Below are positions 7,754 to 15,803 of a stretch of DNA of 60,439 nucleotides, piece by piece. Source of the stretch: Providencia sneebia DSM 19967 (GTDB lineage Bacteria > Pseudomonadota > Gammaproteobacteria > Enterobacterales > Enterobacteriaceae); contig NZ_CM001773.1 in assembly GCF_000314895.2 (NCBI RefSeq), forward strand, positions 1-60,439. Reading direction: 5' to 3'. The position numbers and the translations under genes were made by a program. Every line of letters begins with the position of its first letter. Positions within the stretch are counted from its first letter, which is position 1. The notes beneath the pieces are model-generated. The model was given only the letters and a program-made list of their open reading frames with translations, made no database searches and had not been told where the DNA came from.

Positions 7754-8661
7754 TGCGCAGTGGCTTCATCGGTCACTAAACCTGTTACCCAACCGCCATT
7801 CATAACGGCTTGAATGGCTTTTGTTTTGTGTGCGCCACCCGCAAATGCGATCACAGGCTTATTTGGGGAAGGGAACAGTGGGACACTGGTGTGTGTGTCA
7901 TCCAAAGCCGTAGAAAGTCGTTCACCGTTAGCTTGAATAAAATGCCCCAATAGTTCTGCGGCGACACCTTTTTCTAACAAGATTTCCAATTGTTCATCCG
8001 TGACGAAACCTTCAGAATTGAGTGGGCATCCTTTGCCGACTTCGCCAATACCAATAAAGGTAATATCTGCATTCAGGGCTTTTTCCGTGACTTCCTTATA
8101 CACGCGATGTTGGCACCACATTACTTTATCTTCTGGGCTATCAGCATAAAGTGGTGCAGGTAGAATATAGTGTCGGCATTGTAATTTTTCTGCAAAACGT
8201 AATGGAATATCATAGCGTGTTGCTGAGCTATCACGGGCAATAGCGCCTATTAATGAAACACATTGGTGCTGGGAGGTTTCTAGGTAAGGAAGAGCATCAA
8301 TAATACTGCGTAATGTTCTGCCTGAACCGATACCAATAACTTGAGGCTTATCGGGTTCGATTAATTGCTCCATGAGCTCAGCACCTGCCACTGAAATCAT
8401 GTCGAGTGTCGCTTCTGTATCTAGTTGCCCTGACGGGACGACAAAGCAATGTGTTAGGTGATACTTTTGCTGGATTTCATTAGCGAGTCTTAAACACTCC
8501 GTAATCGGGTGTGTGATTTGCACCTGAACCATACCTTGTTCTTTTGCTAATGAAATAAGGCGTTGGGCGACTTGTCTTGATAGCCCAAGTTCATGCGCAA
8601 TTTCCTGTTGTGTTTTGCCTGCCACAAAATATAGCCATGCCGCACGTGCAGCTTGTTCCAT
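7732..8661 (-). CDS. dalR: SorC-family regulator of the D-arabitol operon (DalR-like)
   Basis: A 309-aa SorC-family transcription factor. An N-terminal helix-turn-helix (KTQQEIAHELGLSRQVAQRLI, about 16-36) precedes a sugar-phosphate-isomerase-like effector domain (VIGIGSGRTLRSI; FIGIGEVGKG). It is divergent from dalD and probably responds to D-arabitol or a phosphorylated product. The start is uncertain. The best ribosome site (CAGGAGA) serves an ATG 20 bp upstream in another frame, separated from this frame by a run of seven A, while the frame stays open upstream (ERIKKMEQ) without ATG, GTG or TTG. Either translation begins at 8,661 or there is a one-base slip in the A run. The symbol follows Klebsiella dalR by context. 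Confidence 0.82.
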   Translation of the reverse strand: MEQAARAAWLYFVAGKTQQEIAHELGLSRQVAQRLISLAKEQGMVQVQITHPITECLRLANEIQQKYHLTHCFVVPSGQLDTEATLDMISVAGAELMEQLIEPDKPQVIGIGSGRTLRSIIDALPYLETSQHQCVSLIGAIARDSSATRYDIPLRFAEKLQCRHYILPAPLYADSPEDKVMWCQHRVYKEVTEKALNADITFIGIGEVGKGCPLNSEGFVTDEQLEILLEKGVAAELLGHFIQANGERLSTALDDTHTSVPLFPSPNKPVIAFAGGAHKTKAIQAVMNGGWVTGLVTDEATAHHLLANK

Positions 8662-8717
8662 TTTTTTAATTCTTTCTGCATGAACATTCTCCTGCTGGTT
8701 TCGCTTATTGTAATTCT

Positions 8718-8817
8718 GGGCAATTGTTTATTAAAAGGGCAAAAGTCAATACCGTGAGCATTATCGCAGTAATTGTGATCAGATTGAAACTAAAATATAA
8801 CAAACGGGCATATGCCC
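8718..8817. promoter_or_regulatory. dalR-dalD intergenic candidate regulator sites
   Basis: GGGCAA occurs at 8,718-8,723 and 8,737-8,742, 19 bp apart, and a perfect palindrome GGGCATATGCCC lies at 8,806-8,817, 41 bp before dalD. Shared GGGCA half-sites suggest operators for the SorC-type regulator; this is inferred. Confidence 0.35.
8772..8793 (+). promoter_or_regulatory. Possible CRP site upstream of dalD
   Basis: TGTGATCAGATTGAAA has a perfect left half (TGTGA) and a partial right half (3 of 5). Catabolite control would suit a polyol operon. The weak right half keeps confidence low. Confidence 0.35.
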
Positions 8818-8857
8818 AAAAAATAGCAATTATTTAATTTTAGGGTAAGGGGTCACA

Positions 8858-10246
8858 ATGCTAAAGCAGAAATCAGTGTGGATGCACATCGGTGCTGGGT
8901 CATTTCATCGTGCTCACCAAGCGTGGTATTTGCACCGCTTGTGTCAACAAGGGGATGATAGTTGGTCAATTGCCTTAGGGAATATTCGCAATGATGCGAA
9001 TGCATTGCTTGATAACTTAACCAAGCAAAATGGGGAATATACCCTTGAAACAGTTTCACCTGAAGGTGAGCGTTATTATGAAAAAATTACTTCAGTGCGC
9101 AAAGTATTGCATTGGGATGAGAATTTAAGCCAGTTAGTGGAACAAGGTTGTGATAAAGCAACACGTGTTATTGCTTTTACAGTCACAGAAGCGGGCTATT
9201 ATTTAACCCCACAGCATGAGTTAGATGCAGAACAGCCAGACATTAAAGCTGATTTAACGGGCAAAATGAGCTCGATATATGGTGCATTAACACAAATTTT
9301 ACGTGTACGTTTAGCAGCTCATGGTGAACCTGTGACCTTGTTAAATTGTGATAATTTGCGCCACAATGGCGAACGCTTTAGACACGGCTTTTTATCGTTT
9401 TTACAATTAAAAGGTGAAACTGAGCTGTACCAATGGGTGAAAGAAAATACGCGTTCGCCGAATACCATGGTTGATAGGATCACGCCACGCCCAACCCCAG
9501 ATGTGGCTGAACGTGTAAAACAGCATACTGGTTGGGATGATAAAGCACCTGTTATGGGAGAGGCATTCATTCAGTGGGTGATTGAAGATGATTTTATTAA
9601 TGGACGTCCTGCATTAGAAAATGTCGATGTAGAAATGGTTGAGTCCGTTTTACCTTGGGAAGAAGCGAAGATTCGTATTCTGAATGCAAGCCACAGTTGC
9701 ATTGCTTGGGCAGGCACCTTAATCGGTTTGAGCTTTATTGATGAAAGCACCCGCCAATCTGCTATCAAACAAATGGCATGGAATTATGTGACACAAGATG
9801 TGATCCCGTCATTATCGCCGAGTCCTCTTGATTTAGAACAATACCGTGATGTGGTACTCGCACGCTTTAGTAATCCTTATATTCAGGATACTAACCAACG
9901 TGTAGCCGCAGATGGCTTATCAAAAATACCTGGTTTTATTACGCCAACACTCCAAGAATGCTATCAGCGTCAGCAGACTCCGGCTGCGACGGCTGTGCTG
10001 CCCGCTTTATTTTTCGTATTTTTACAGCGCTGGGCTCGTGGTGAATTACCTTATGAATATCAGGATGGTGTGTTGGATGTGGCACTGTATCAAAAAATGA
10101 TGAATAGCAGTGACGCATTGTCGCAATTTGTCTCAAGTGAAATGTTGTTCGGCTCACTCGCTCATTCTACTGAATTCCACGAATTGATGAGCAACACGGT
10201 TGAAAAAGTTGAAAATTGGCTCAAGTCACCTCAACAACCTCTGTAA
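8858..10246 (+). CDS. dalD: D-arabitol (D-arabinitol) 4-dehydrogenase
   Basis: A 462-aa long-chain polyol dehydrogenase (mannitol dehydrogenase family) that should oxidise D-arabitol to D-xylulose with NAD in the cytoplasm. The N-terminal nucleotide site is [15 protein letters not shown] and the catalytic Lys sits in [10 protein letters not shown], the family signature. It is the first gene of dalD-dalK-dalT, with a GGGTAAGGGG ribosome site. Fellow members act on mannitol, fructuronate or altronate; the xylulokinase and RbtT/DalT-like transporter downstream make arabitol the best call, mannitol the alternative. Confidence 0.87.
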   Translation: MLKQKSVWMHIGAGSFHRAHQAWYLHRLCQQGDDSWSIALGNIRNDANALLDNLTKQNGEYTLETVSPEGERYYEKITSVRKVLHWDENLSQLVEQGCDKATRVIAFTVTEAGYYLTPQHELDAEQPDIKADLTGKMSSIYGALTQILRVRLAAHGEPVTLLNCDNLRHNGERFRHGFLSFLQLKGETELYQWVKENTRSPNTMVDRITPRPTPDVAERVKQHTGWDDKAPVMGEAFIQWVIEDDFINGRPALENVDVEMVESVLPWEEAKIRILNASHSCIAWAGTLIGLSFIDESTRQSAIKQMAWNYVTQDVIPSLSPSPLDLEQYRDVVLARFSNPYIQDTNQRVAADGLSKIPGFITPTLQECYQRQQTPAATAVLPALFFVFLQRWARGELPYEYQDGVLDVALYQKMMNSSDALSQFVSSEMLFGSLAHSTEFHELMSNTVEKVENWLKSPQQPL

Positions 10247-10257
10247 GGAGAAAGGCG

Positions 10258-11727
10258 ATGTACCTCGGAATTGATCTAGGCACTTCAGAACTTAAGGCCG
10301 TATTAATTAATGCTCAGGGCGAAATTGTTGCCTCAAGTCACATGGCATTAACAGTACAAAGGCCACATTCTCAGTGGGCAGAACAATCACCAGATAGTTG
10401 GTGGGAAGCCACTAACGCGGTTGCGGCTACCTTGCGCCAAAAAGCCCCAGAAGCATGGGCAGCGGTGAAAGCGATTGGTTTATCGGGCCAAATGCACGGC
10501 GCAGTATTATTAAACAGCGAACACCAAGTACTTCGTGACTGTATCTTATGGAATGACACCCGCAGTGCGAAGGAATGTGAATGGTTAATGGCAAATCACC
10601 CTGAGTTTCTAACGATTGGTGCTAATTTAGTGATGCCAGGTTTCACGGCGCCCAAGTTATTGTGGGTCGCACGCCATGAACCAGAAATATTCAAACAAGT
10701 TGCTAAGGTATTGCTTCCTAAAGATTATTTACGTTGGAAAATGACTGGTCAATTTACCAGTGATATGTCTGATGCGTCGGGCACATTATGGCTAGATGTG
10801 GTTAAGCGTGATTGGTCTGATGAACTATTGGCTGCAACTAATTTAACTCGTGAACAAATGCCTTCTTTAGTTGAAGGCGCTGAAAAAAGCGGTGTGTTAC
10901 GGGCGGATTTAGCTTCCCAATGGGGGCTCAGCGCCGATGTAATTATCGCTGGTGGAGGCGGTGATAATGCGGCTTCTGCTGTTGGTGTTGGTGCGGTTAA
11001 TGACGGTGATGCTCTAATTTCTTTGGGCACCTCTGGCGTCATTTTTGTGGTTAATAATCAGCTACAAGCAGCACCACACCAAGGCGTCCATGCATTTGCT
11101 CATGCATTGCCAAATCGTTGGCACCAAATGAGTGTGATGTTAAGTGCTGCCAACTGTTTGCGTTGGCTTTGCCAGCTTCTTTCCACAACGGAAAACCAGC
11201 TAATGGATGAAGTGGGGCAATTGACCGATGACGAGAAGAAGCAAGCGCCAGTATTTTTGCCTTACCTATCAGGGGAAAGAACACCCCATAATGACCCTTA
11301 CGCAATGGGCTCATTCTTTGCGTTAAAAAATGAAACAACGCGTGCTCAGCTTGGTTATGCGGTGATTGAAGGAGTGACCTTCGCTCTGGCGGATGGCATG
11401 CAGGTTTTAACGCAAACGGGAACGCAAATTAGCCAGTGTAGCTTAACAGGGGGAGGTGCACGAAGTCCTGTTTGGGCGCAGCTTATTGCTGATGTTATCG
11501 ATATACCGATTGTGACTCACCCGGCGAGTTCATCGGGGGCTTTAGGTGCGGCTCGTTTGGCATGGCTGGCGGACGGCGGTAATACAGAAACCGTGTGCCA
11601 AAAACCAGAAGTGCTGAGTACCTATTTACCACAAAAACAGTGCCAAACTTGGTTAAATCAACGGCTTGATGTTTTCCGTTTATTATACCAACAGCAAAAA
11701 CAAGCAAGGGAATTATTGCCGCAGTAG
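10258..11727 (+). CDS. dalK: Xylulokinase of the D-arabitol operon
   Basis: A 489-aa FGGY-family carbohydrate kinase that phosphorylates D-xylulose to D-xylulose 5-phosphate for the pentose phosphate pathway. The start chosen is MYLGIDLGTSELKAV, 11 bp after the dalD stop, with GGAG just upstream; the longer open frame starting at 10,216 overlaps dalD and is not needed. The ATP-binding motif DLGTS is at residues 6-10, the substrate loop GQMHGAV near 80, and the C-terminal FGGY-type segment LTGGGARSPVWAQLIADV near 400. Length and motifs are normal. XylB is the general name; dalK fits the operon. Confidence 0.9.
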   Translation: MYLGIDLGTSELKAVLINAQGEIVASSHMALTVQRPHSQWAEQSPDSWWEATNAVAATLRQKAPEAWAAVKAIGLSGQMHGAVLLNSEHQVLRDCILWNDTRSAKECEWLMANHPEFLTIGANLVMPGFTAPKLLWVARHEPEIFKQVAKVLLPKDYLRWKMTGQFTSDMSDASGTLWLDVVKRDWSDELLAATNLTREQMPSLVEGAEKSGVLRADLASQWGLSADVIIAGGGGDNAASAVGVGAVNDGDALISLGTSGVIFVVNNQLQAAPHQGVHAFAHALPNRWHQMSVMLSAANCLRWLCQLLSTTENQLMDEVGQLTDDEKKQAPVFLPYLSGERTPHNDPYAMGSFFALKNETTRAQLGYAVIEGVTFALADGMQVLTQTGTQISQCSLTGGGARSPVWAQLIADVIDIPIVTHPASSSGALGAARLAWLADGGNTETVCQKPEVLSTYLPQKQCQTWLNQRLDVFRLLYQQQKQARELLPQ

Positions 11728-11817
11728 GCGAGTGTGGCGGTGTTTCCCTACATATCACTGCCACGGTTATCTCTTCGCGATTGATTAAAATAACAAAATT
11801 AAAATGAGGAAACTGCA

Positions 11818-13107
11818 ATGGAACAGAAGCAGTATTGGCTTGGTCTACCTAAGCATTTGTTCTGGGGTTTTATTGCCATCGCTATCTTTATGAGTGGTGA
11901 TGGCTTTGAAATGGCTTTTTTATCAAAACATATTACTGATTTAGGGTTTACACCGGCGCAATCCGCGATGGTATTTACTGTCTATGGTTTAATGGCAGCC
12001 GTTGCGGCGTGGGCATCTGGTGTTGTTGCTGAAATTATCACCCCCCTAAAAGCCATGATGATCGGCTTTATTCTCTGGATTGTCATGCATGCCTTATTTA
12101 TGGTATTTGGTCTCGGTATGAAAAACTATACCTTGATGCTGTTATTCTATGGTATTCGTGGGCTGGCTTATCCATTGTTTATTTATTCATTTATGATGAT
12201 GCTGGTGCAAGTCATCCCTCGAGCGCATCTTGCTGCGGCTACGGGTTGGTTCTGGGCGATGTACTCGGTAGGCATTGGTGTTATCGGCAGTTATCTGCCT
12301 AGTTTTTCAATCCCAATGATGGGTGAAACAGGAACATTATGGATGGCCGTCGGTTGGATCGCTATTGGTGGCGCAATTGCTTATTTTAGCCTACGTAACA
12401 TTCCAGTTGATCGCTCCAAAGTTAATTTACCCATGAAAGATAAAATTGCTGAATTGTCGCGGGCTGCCACCATTTTATTTACCAACAAAAACATCTTTAT
12501 GGCAAGTTTAATCCGCATTATCAACACTATTTCGTTGTTTGGTTTTGCAATCATCATGCCATTACTCTTTGTTGACCGCTTAGGGTTCACCATCTCTGAA
12601 TGGTTACAGATTTGGGCAGTTTTCTTCTTTGTCACTATTTTTACGAATATTTTTTGGGGAATTGTTGGTGAACATATTGGTTGGATCCGCCAAGTTAGGT
12701 GGTTTGGGTGCCTAGGTATGGCAATATCCAGCTTAATGTTTTATTACTTACCGGTTTATTTTGGTCATAATTTTGCCATCGCATTAATACCCGCCATTTT
12801 ATTAGGTATTTTTGTGGCTGCATTTGTTCCAATGACGGCGGTATTCCCAAGTATTGAGCCACACCATAAAGGTGCTGCGGTCTCAATTTATAACCTTTCA
12901 GCGGGGCTGAGTAATTTTGCTGCACCGGCAATAGCCAGTTTAGTATTGCCTTTCTTTGATATTGTGGGTGTTGTTTGGGCATATACAGGTTTGTATATCT
13001 TTGCAGGAATACTGACATTCTTTATTAAAGTGCCACAACCCGGCTTTGAAAATAATCGCAAAATAAAACCAGCTAAGGTAGCGGCTGAACAACAAACTAG
13101 TCATTAA
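11818..13107 (+). CDS. dalT: MFS polyol transporter (D-arabitol, DalT/RbtT-like)
   Basis: A 429-aa inner-membrane transporter of the major facilitator superfamily with 12 predicted hydrophobic segments and a basic loop between segments 6 and 7 (SLRNIPVDRSKVNLP). The opening WLGLPKHLFWGFIAIAIFMSGDGFEMAFLS is typical of the ribitol/D-arabitol proton symporters found in Klebsiella. It lies 90 bp after dalK and completes uptake, oxidation and phosphorylation of D-arabitol. A hairpin terminator follows. Confidence 0.88.
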   Translation: MEQKQYWLGLPKHLFWGFIAIAIFMSGDGFEMAFLSKHITDLGFTPAQSAMVFTVYGLMAAVAAWASGVVAEIITPLKAMMIGFILWIVMHALFMVFGLGMKNYTLMLLFYGIRGLAYPLFIYSFMMMLVQVIPRAHLAAATGWFWAMYSVGIGVIGSYLPSFSIPMMGETGTLWMAVGWIAIGGAIAYFSLRNIPVDRSKVNLPMKDKIAELSRAATILFTNKNIFMASLIRIINTISLFGFAIIMPLLFVDRLGFTISEWLQIWAVFFFVTIFTNIFWGIVGEHIGWIRQVRWFGCLGMAISSLMFYYLPVYFGHNFAIALIPAILLGIFVAAFVPMTAVFPSIEPHHKGAAVSIYNLSAGLSNFAAPAIASLVLPFFDIVGVVWAYTGLYIFAGILTFFIKVPQPGFENNRKIKPAKVAAEQQTSH

Positions 13108-13129
13108 ATTACTTTATCTATTACTCATT

Positions 13130-13165
13130 AAACCCTGTAGGTAGTGAATTATCTATGGGGTTTTT
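13130..13165 (+). terminator. Terminator of the dal operon
   Basis: AAACCC pairs with GGGTTT across a 20-nt AT-rich loop that adds a TAG/CTA step, followed by TTTTT. It sits 23 bp after the dalT stop. Confidence 0.65.
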
Positions 13166-13202
13166 CTTTGTTTAAATAAACTTTATTGCCAAAACAAACT
13201 AA

Positions 13203-13544
13203 GAGCCTATCCCAAAAGGAATTGTCAGATAATACATAATGATAATTTCTGAGGGCGAAGCGTGACGGGCAACAAGTGGCAAATCAGTGATGAACTCTGG
13301 GAGAAAATGGCTCCTCTCATCCCGGAGCATAGAACTCAACACCCGCTGGGTACGCACCGCAAGCGGGTTGATAATCGCGCTGCAATGAACGCCATTTTCT
13401 TCGTACTCAGGACGGGTTGCCAGTGGAATGCGCTAAATGCCACCGGTATATGCTCGTCAAGCTCTGCTCATCGCCGATTTCAGGAGTGGCGGGATGCTGG
13501 CGTATTTGAACGCTTCTGGCAAAACGGGTTGCTTGCTTGCGATA
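13203..13544 (+). mobile_element. IS5-family insertion sequence, left-end remnant
   Basis: The sequence beginning GAGCCTATCCCAAAAGGAATT looks like the left inverted repeat of IS5-family (IS427-like) elements. It is followed after 59 bp by a GTG-started transposase ORF that breaks off near residue 94. The right two thirds, including the other inverted repeat, are gone; the element runs straight into the tail of a different gene. Confidence 0.75.
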
Positions 13545-13549
13545 GATAA
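13262..13549 (+). pseudogene. IS5-family transposase, N-terminal fragment
   Basis: 95 residues matching the N-terminal domain (DUF4096) of IS5/IS427-type transposases: WQISDELWEKMAPLIPEH, then RKRVDNRAAMNAIFFVLRTGCQWNAL. None of the DDE catalytic domain is present. The last residues (CDR) already come from the fused downstream sequence. Inactive. Confidence 0.85.
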
Positions 13550-13673
13550 TTTCGGCAACTACATTTGCTTTAACAAGGAAAATGATACGGTCGTCTTTCT
13601 GGATTTTGAGACAGGAGAAACAGAGCTGATCGACAATACGTTTTCTGATTTCTTGCTCAAAATCAATAGGTAA
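13545..13673 (+). pseudogene. SUKH (SMI1/KNR4) immunity protein, C-terminal fragment
   Basis: An open 42-codon tail without its own start, NFGNYICFNKENDTVVFLD then ETELIDNTFSDFLLKI. This is the typical end of SMI1/KNR4-type immunity proteins (GDYICFD...VVFWDHE...DSFSDFL). Those proteins neutralise polymorphic toxins such as contact-dependent inhibition effectors. The 5' part was replaced by the IS5 remnant. No toxin gene is visible nearby. Identification is from pattern only. Confidence 0.55.
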
Positions 13674-13717
13674 TATAAAAGAAACTTAAAGCGAGAATAT
13701 TAGTAGAAATAAAGGGC

Positions 13718-13768
13718 CAAACTGGTCACTTAATTGGCTTATTAAAGCGACCAGTTTGCAATATTTTT
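13718..13768 (+). terminator. Strong hairpin terminator after the SUKH fragment
   Basis: CAAACTGGTC (13,718-13,727) pairs with GACCAGTTTG (13,749-13,758), with an inner CTTAAT/ATTAAAG pairing, followed by CAATATTTTT on the plus strand. Confidence 0.75.
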
Positions 13769-13787
13769 CTACTTCTTATAGGAGCAA

Positions 13788-14302
13788 TCAGTTATTCCCC
13801 GAAATTTCTTCCGTCGCCTCCTGACGCAGTTTATGGGCATCCATTCCGTTTAGCCGTTCAATGGCTCTGTCTGCGGCACTTTGACGGTTTCCATCCACGT
13901 TTAGCGTACTTCCTGAGCCAGTGACGGTACTTCGGGTAGGTTGCCCGTGATCGACAAAATAGGTATCCATTCATCCAGATTGACTTGGCTCCAATCTACC
14001 TGATTTAACTGACTCGCGGTCAAACCTTCACAGTTTGGTGACTTCACACTGCCCCAACCAAGACCCAATTGCGGACGCACTTGAATGATCCGTGAAAGTG
14101 GCGAAGTAAAGCAGCAATATGACTGCCGTTTTTCAACACAGGCACCTAAGAACTTAGACTTGCGGTTAGAGCCTACATAATGGCAACTCTTCAATACCCG
14201 CTTAGCGTTCATTTCAAACTCACTCAGCTCACATTTCCAGATAAGTTGAATGAGGATCATGGTGACTGAATAAATCATGTAGGGCGTCAGATAAGTATCC
14301 AT
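13788..14302 (-). pseudogene. traN: Decayed traN fragment (conjugative mating-pair stabilisation)
   Basis: The minus strand reads in one frame (14,302 to about 13,960) LKSCHYVGSNRKSKFLGACVEK, then SYCCFTSPLSRIIQ and CEGLTASQLNQVDWSQVNLDEW. This is the conserved cysteine-rich end of F/ICE-type TraN, the outer-membrane adhesin of conjugation. The natural continuation (FVDHGQPTRSTVTGSGS, then NGMDAHKLRQEA) is in another frame and ends at 13,788, so there is a frameshift near 13,965. The large N-terminal part is absent. It is a relic of a conjugative element. Confidence 0.65.
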
Positions 14303-14340
14303 TTAATAGTTTGAATTAAATAAAAAAAGAATACCATAAC

Positions 14341-14372
14341 AGCCATCTTTACGGATATCCGTAAAGATGGCT
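14341..14372. repeat. Perfect 32-bp palindrome
   Basis: AGCCATCTTTACGGAT is followed immediately by its reverse complement with no loop. It lies between the traN relic and ardA. There is no clear U-tract, so it may be a dimer-binding site, a cruciform or a compact terminator. Confidence 0.7.
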
Positions 14373-14491
14373 TAAAATAGAGTTTAGTTTGATTAATGTT
14401 CTAGCTTATGGATGTCATTGGGGTACCACGACATTCTTTATTTCCCGCCTTAAGGGATGAAAGCGGTTTGACTCTCATGTTGTTGTCCTAT

Positions 14492-15076
14492 CTATCCCCC
14501 CGTATGATAAACATATCCTCCACTGTGAAAAATCCCCCCTTGTTCAAGACAAACATCACGTCCATAGCGTTCATAGTCAAAGTAATGGGATAAATGACCC
14601 AGTTGGGCTAAATCATAACAACCACTTTCTTCTATCCAGTAATAACCTAAATCATATTCATTATTGACCCCCGCTAATTGCTGGAAAGAATCCAAGTTAT
14701 CCGCTAAATGAATTAAATCATGGATTGAACTCGTTGAAGAACCGATTTCAATTGCCGCCTGGTAAAGGTCAATGTCATCAGGCGATAACATGGCTAATTG
14801 CGTGGCTAACTCGTTCAACTCATCTAAAAGACTGTATTCTGAAATGTGGGAAGAAAGGCCATCAATGGAGGATTCATAGTCGGTCAAGAAATACTCTTCA
14901 TAGTGAATACCATCAATGCCAATCCGCATTAAACAGTGTTCTATTTCTTTTGAGGTTGCTGGAAGCTCAAGCCACTCACCGACCAGTTCACCTTCGTTAT
15001 ATTTACCTAAATTCGTAATAAAAACAGAAATCATCCCCGATTTTAGGCATGGGGAAGCCGTCGCAGTTATACGCAT
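14492..15076 (-). CDS. ardA: Anti-restriction protein ArdA
   Basis: A 194-aa acidic protein of the ArdA family, DNA mimics that occupy the DNA site of type I restriction enzymes. The opening ISVFITNLGKYNEGELVGEWLEL and the closing tyrosine-rich region (YYWIEESGCYDLAQLGHLSHYFDYERYGRD) are family hallmarks; acidic residues run throughout. The start at 15,076 has AGGA 8 nt upstream; M15 (15,034) lies right before the conserved region and is an alternative. ArdA usually rides on conjugative elements and fits the traN relic beside it. Known ArdA acts on type I enzymes, not the type IIG enzyme of this island. Confidence 0.9.
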   Translation of the reverse strand: MRITATASPCLKSGMISVFITNLGKYNEGELVGEWLELPATSKEIEHCLMRIGIDGIHYEEYFLTDYESSIDGLSSHISEYSLLDELNELATQLAMLSPDDIDLYQAAIEIGSSTSSIHDLIHLADNLDSFQQLAGVNNEYDLGYYWIEESGCYDLAQLGHLSHYFDYERYGRDVCLEQGGIFHSGGYVYHTGG

Positions 15077-15129
15077 ATTCGTGTCCTATTATTGATGTAT
15101 TGTGATTTAATTAATGGCGATATTTTGAT

Positions 15130-15183
15130 AAAGGGAGCTATTTCCCTTTAGAAGCTGATGTTGATATAAAATCCCCATCAGCT
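15130..15183 (-). promoter_or_regulatory. Two consecutive hairpins in the ardA leader
   Basis: AAAGGGA/TCCCTTT (15,130-15,149) and AGCTGATG/CATCAGCT (15,153-15,183) lie 54-107 bp upstream of ardA. Known leading-region anti-restriction genes can be read from folded single-stranded DNA promoters; whether these hairpins are one is speculation. Confidence 0.35.
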
Positions 15184-15310
15184 GAAAACAGATAATCTGC
15201 TTTAAACGTGATTAATGACGTTTTAGATCAGGATAATGAGTTGCCTTACAATCCCGATAACATGTTATGCTTTCTATCATGATTTATTTTTGTGTGGGTT
15301 AAAACGAAAA

Positions 15311-15341
15311 AAGCCCCTGCCAATAAACTAGGGTCAGTTCA
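15311..15341. repeat. Second copy of the AAGCCCC...GGGTCAGTTCA repeat
   Basis: Matches bases 2-33 with one indel and one substitution. The first copy lies at the far side of the first integrase module, the second just downstream of the zinc-ribbon gene. It marks related ends of two modules. Confidence 0.7.
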
Positions 15342-15365
15342 GACTCACAGACTCCTAAGAGATGA

Positions 15366-15382
15366 AACCCCATCAGGGGGTT
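15366..15382 (-). terminator. Hairpin after the zinc-ribbon gene
   Basis: AACCCC-ATCA-GGGGGTT, 18 bp from the stop of the zinc-ribbon gene. The U-tract is poor. Confidence 0.45.
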
Positions 15383-15399
15383 CCGTTAACTTATGGCTA

Positions 15400-15684
15400 T
15401 CAATCAAACGTGTATTCACACTCGATACATTCATAACGGTCAAATACCACGCCATCTAAAGCTGAACCACTCACAGCCCCAGCAGTAGCTCCAGCTACTA
15501 AACGTCCAAATAGAGCGCCTACCGCAGCACCAGCAATCGTCCCTACAACAGGAACAGCAGAGCCGATAGACGCTCCAGCTAGTGCGCCTGATACGCCACC
15601 AGCAACAGCTCCGGTCTTTTTCCCGATATGACGTTCACGAATGCGAGTTGAATCGCAGGCCGGGCAACGAATGTAATTTTCCAT
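15400..15684 (-). CDS. Zinc-ribbon / glycine-zipper small membrane protein
   Basis: A 94-aa protein of unknown function with a split zinc ribbon around a membrane-like core. CPAC is at residues 8-11 and CIEC at 86-89, which could come together to bind one zinc. Between them lies a long Gly/Ala segment (GAVAGGVSGALAGASIGSAV, then GTIAGAAVGALFGRLVAGA) with repeated GxxxG-type steps, a glycine zipper likely to insert in or lie on a membrane. Similar arrangements are seen in proteins carried by plasmids and integrative elements, but no function is established that I can name. It is next to ardA and integrase 2. GGAAA lies about 7 nt before the ATG. Confidence 0.75.
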   Translation of the reverse strand: MENYIRCPACDSTRIRERHIGKKTGAVAGGVSGALAGASIGSAVPVVGTIAGAAVGALFGRLVAGATAGAVSGSALDGVVFDRYECIECEYTFD

Positions 15685-15713
15685 GATAATTTCCTTTTAG
15701 GTTGATTTAAAAG

Positions 15714-15748
15714 CAAAAAAACCCCTGTCCGTGAGGACAGAGGCTTTC
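15714..15748 (-). terminator. Terminator hairpin between integrase remnant and zinc-ribbon gene
   Basis: On the minus strand CCTCTGTCC-TCAC-GGACAGGGG is followed by TTTTTTT. It is related to the hairpin at 2-48, which lies at the same place relative to integrase 1. Confidence 0.75.
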
Positions 15749-15803
15749 AGTGATAAAGCTTCTTTATTGAATGAGATGTATTACGATAAATCGTGGTTAG
15801 TTA

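Noticed and set aside
13437..13673. Continuous plus-strand frame across the IS5/SUKH junction
   Set aside because: Its first 36 residues are an off-frame reading of the transposase; only the part after 13,545 looks like protein, so it is given as a fragment.
14408..14593. 61-aa plus-strand frame antisense to the end of ardA
   Set aside because: No motif, no ribosome site, mostly antisense to a clear gene.
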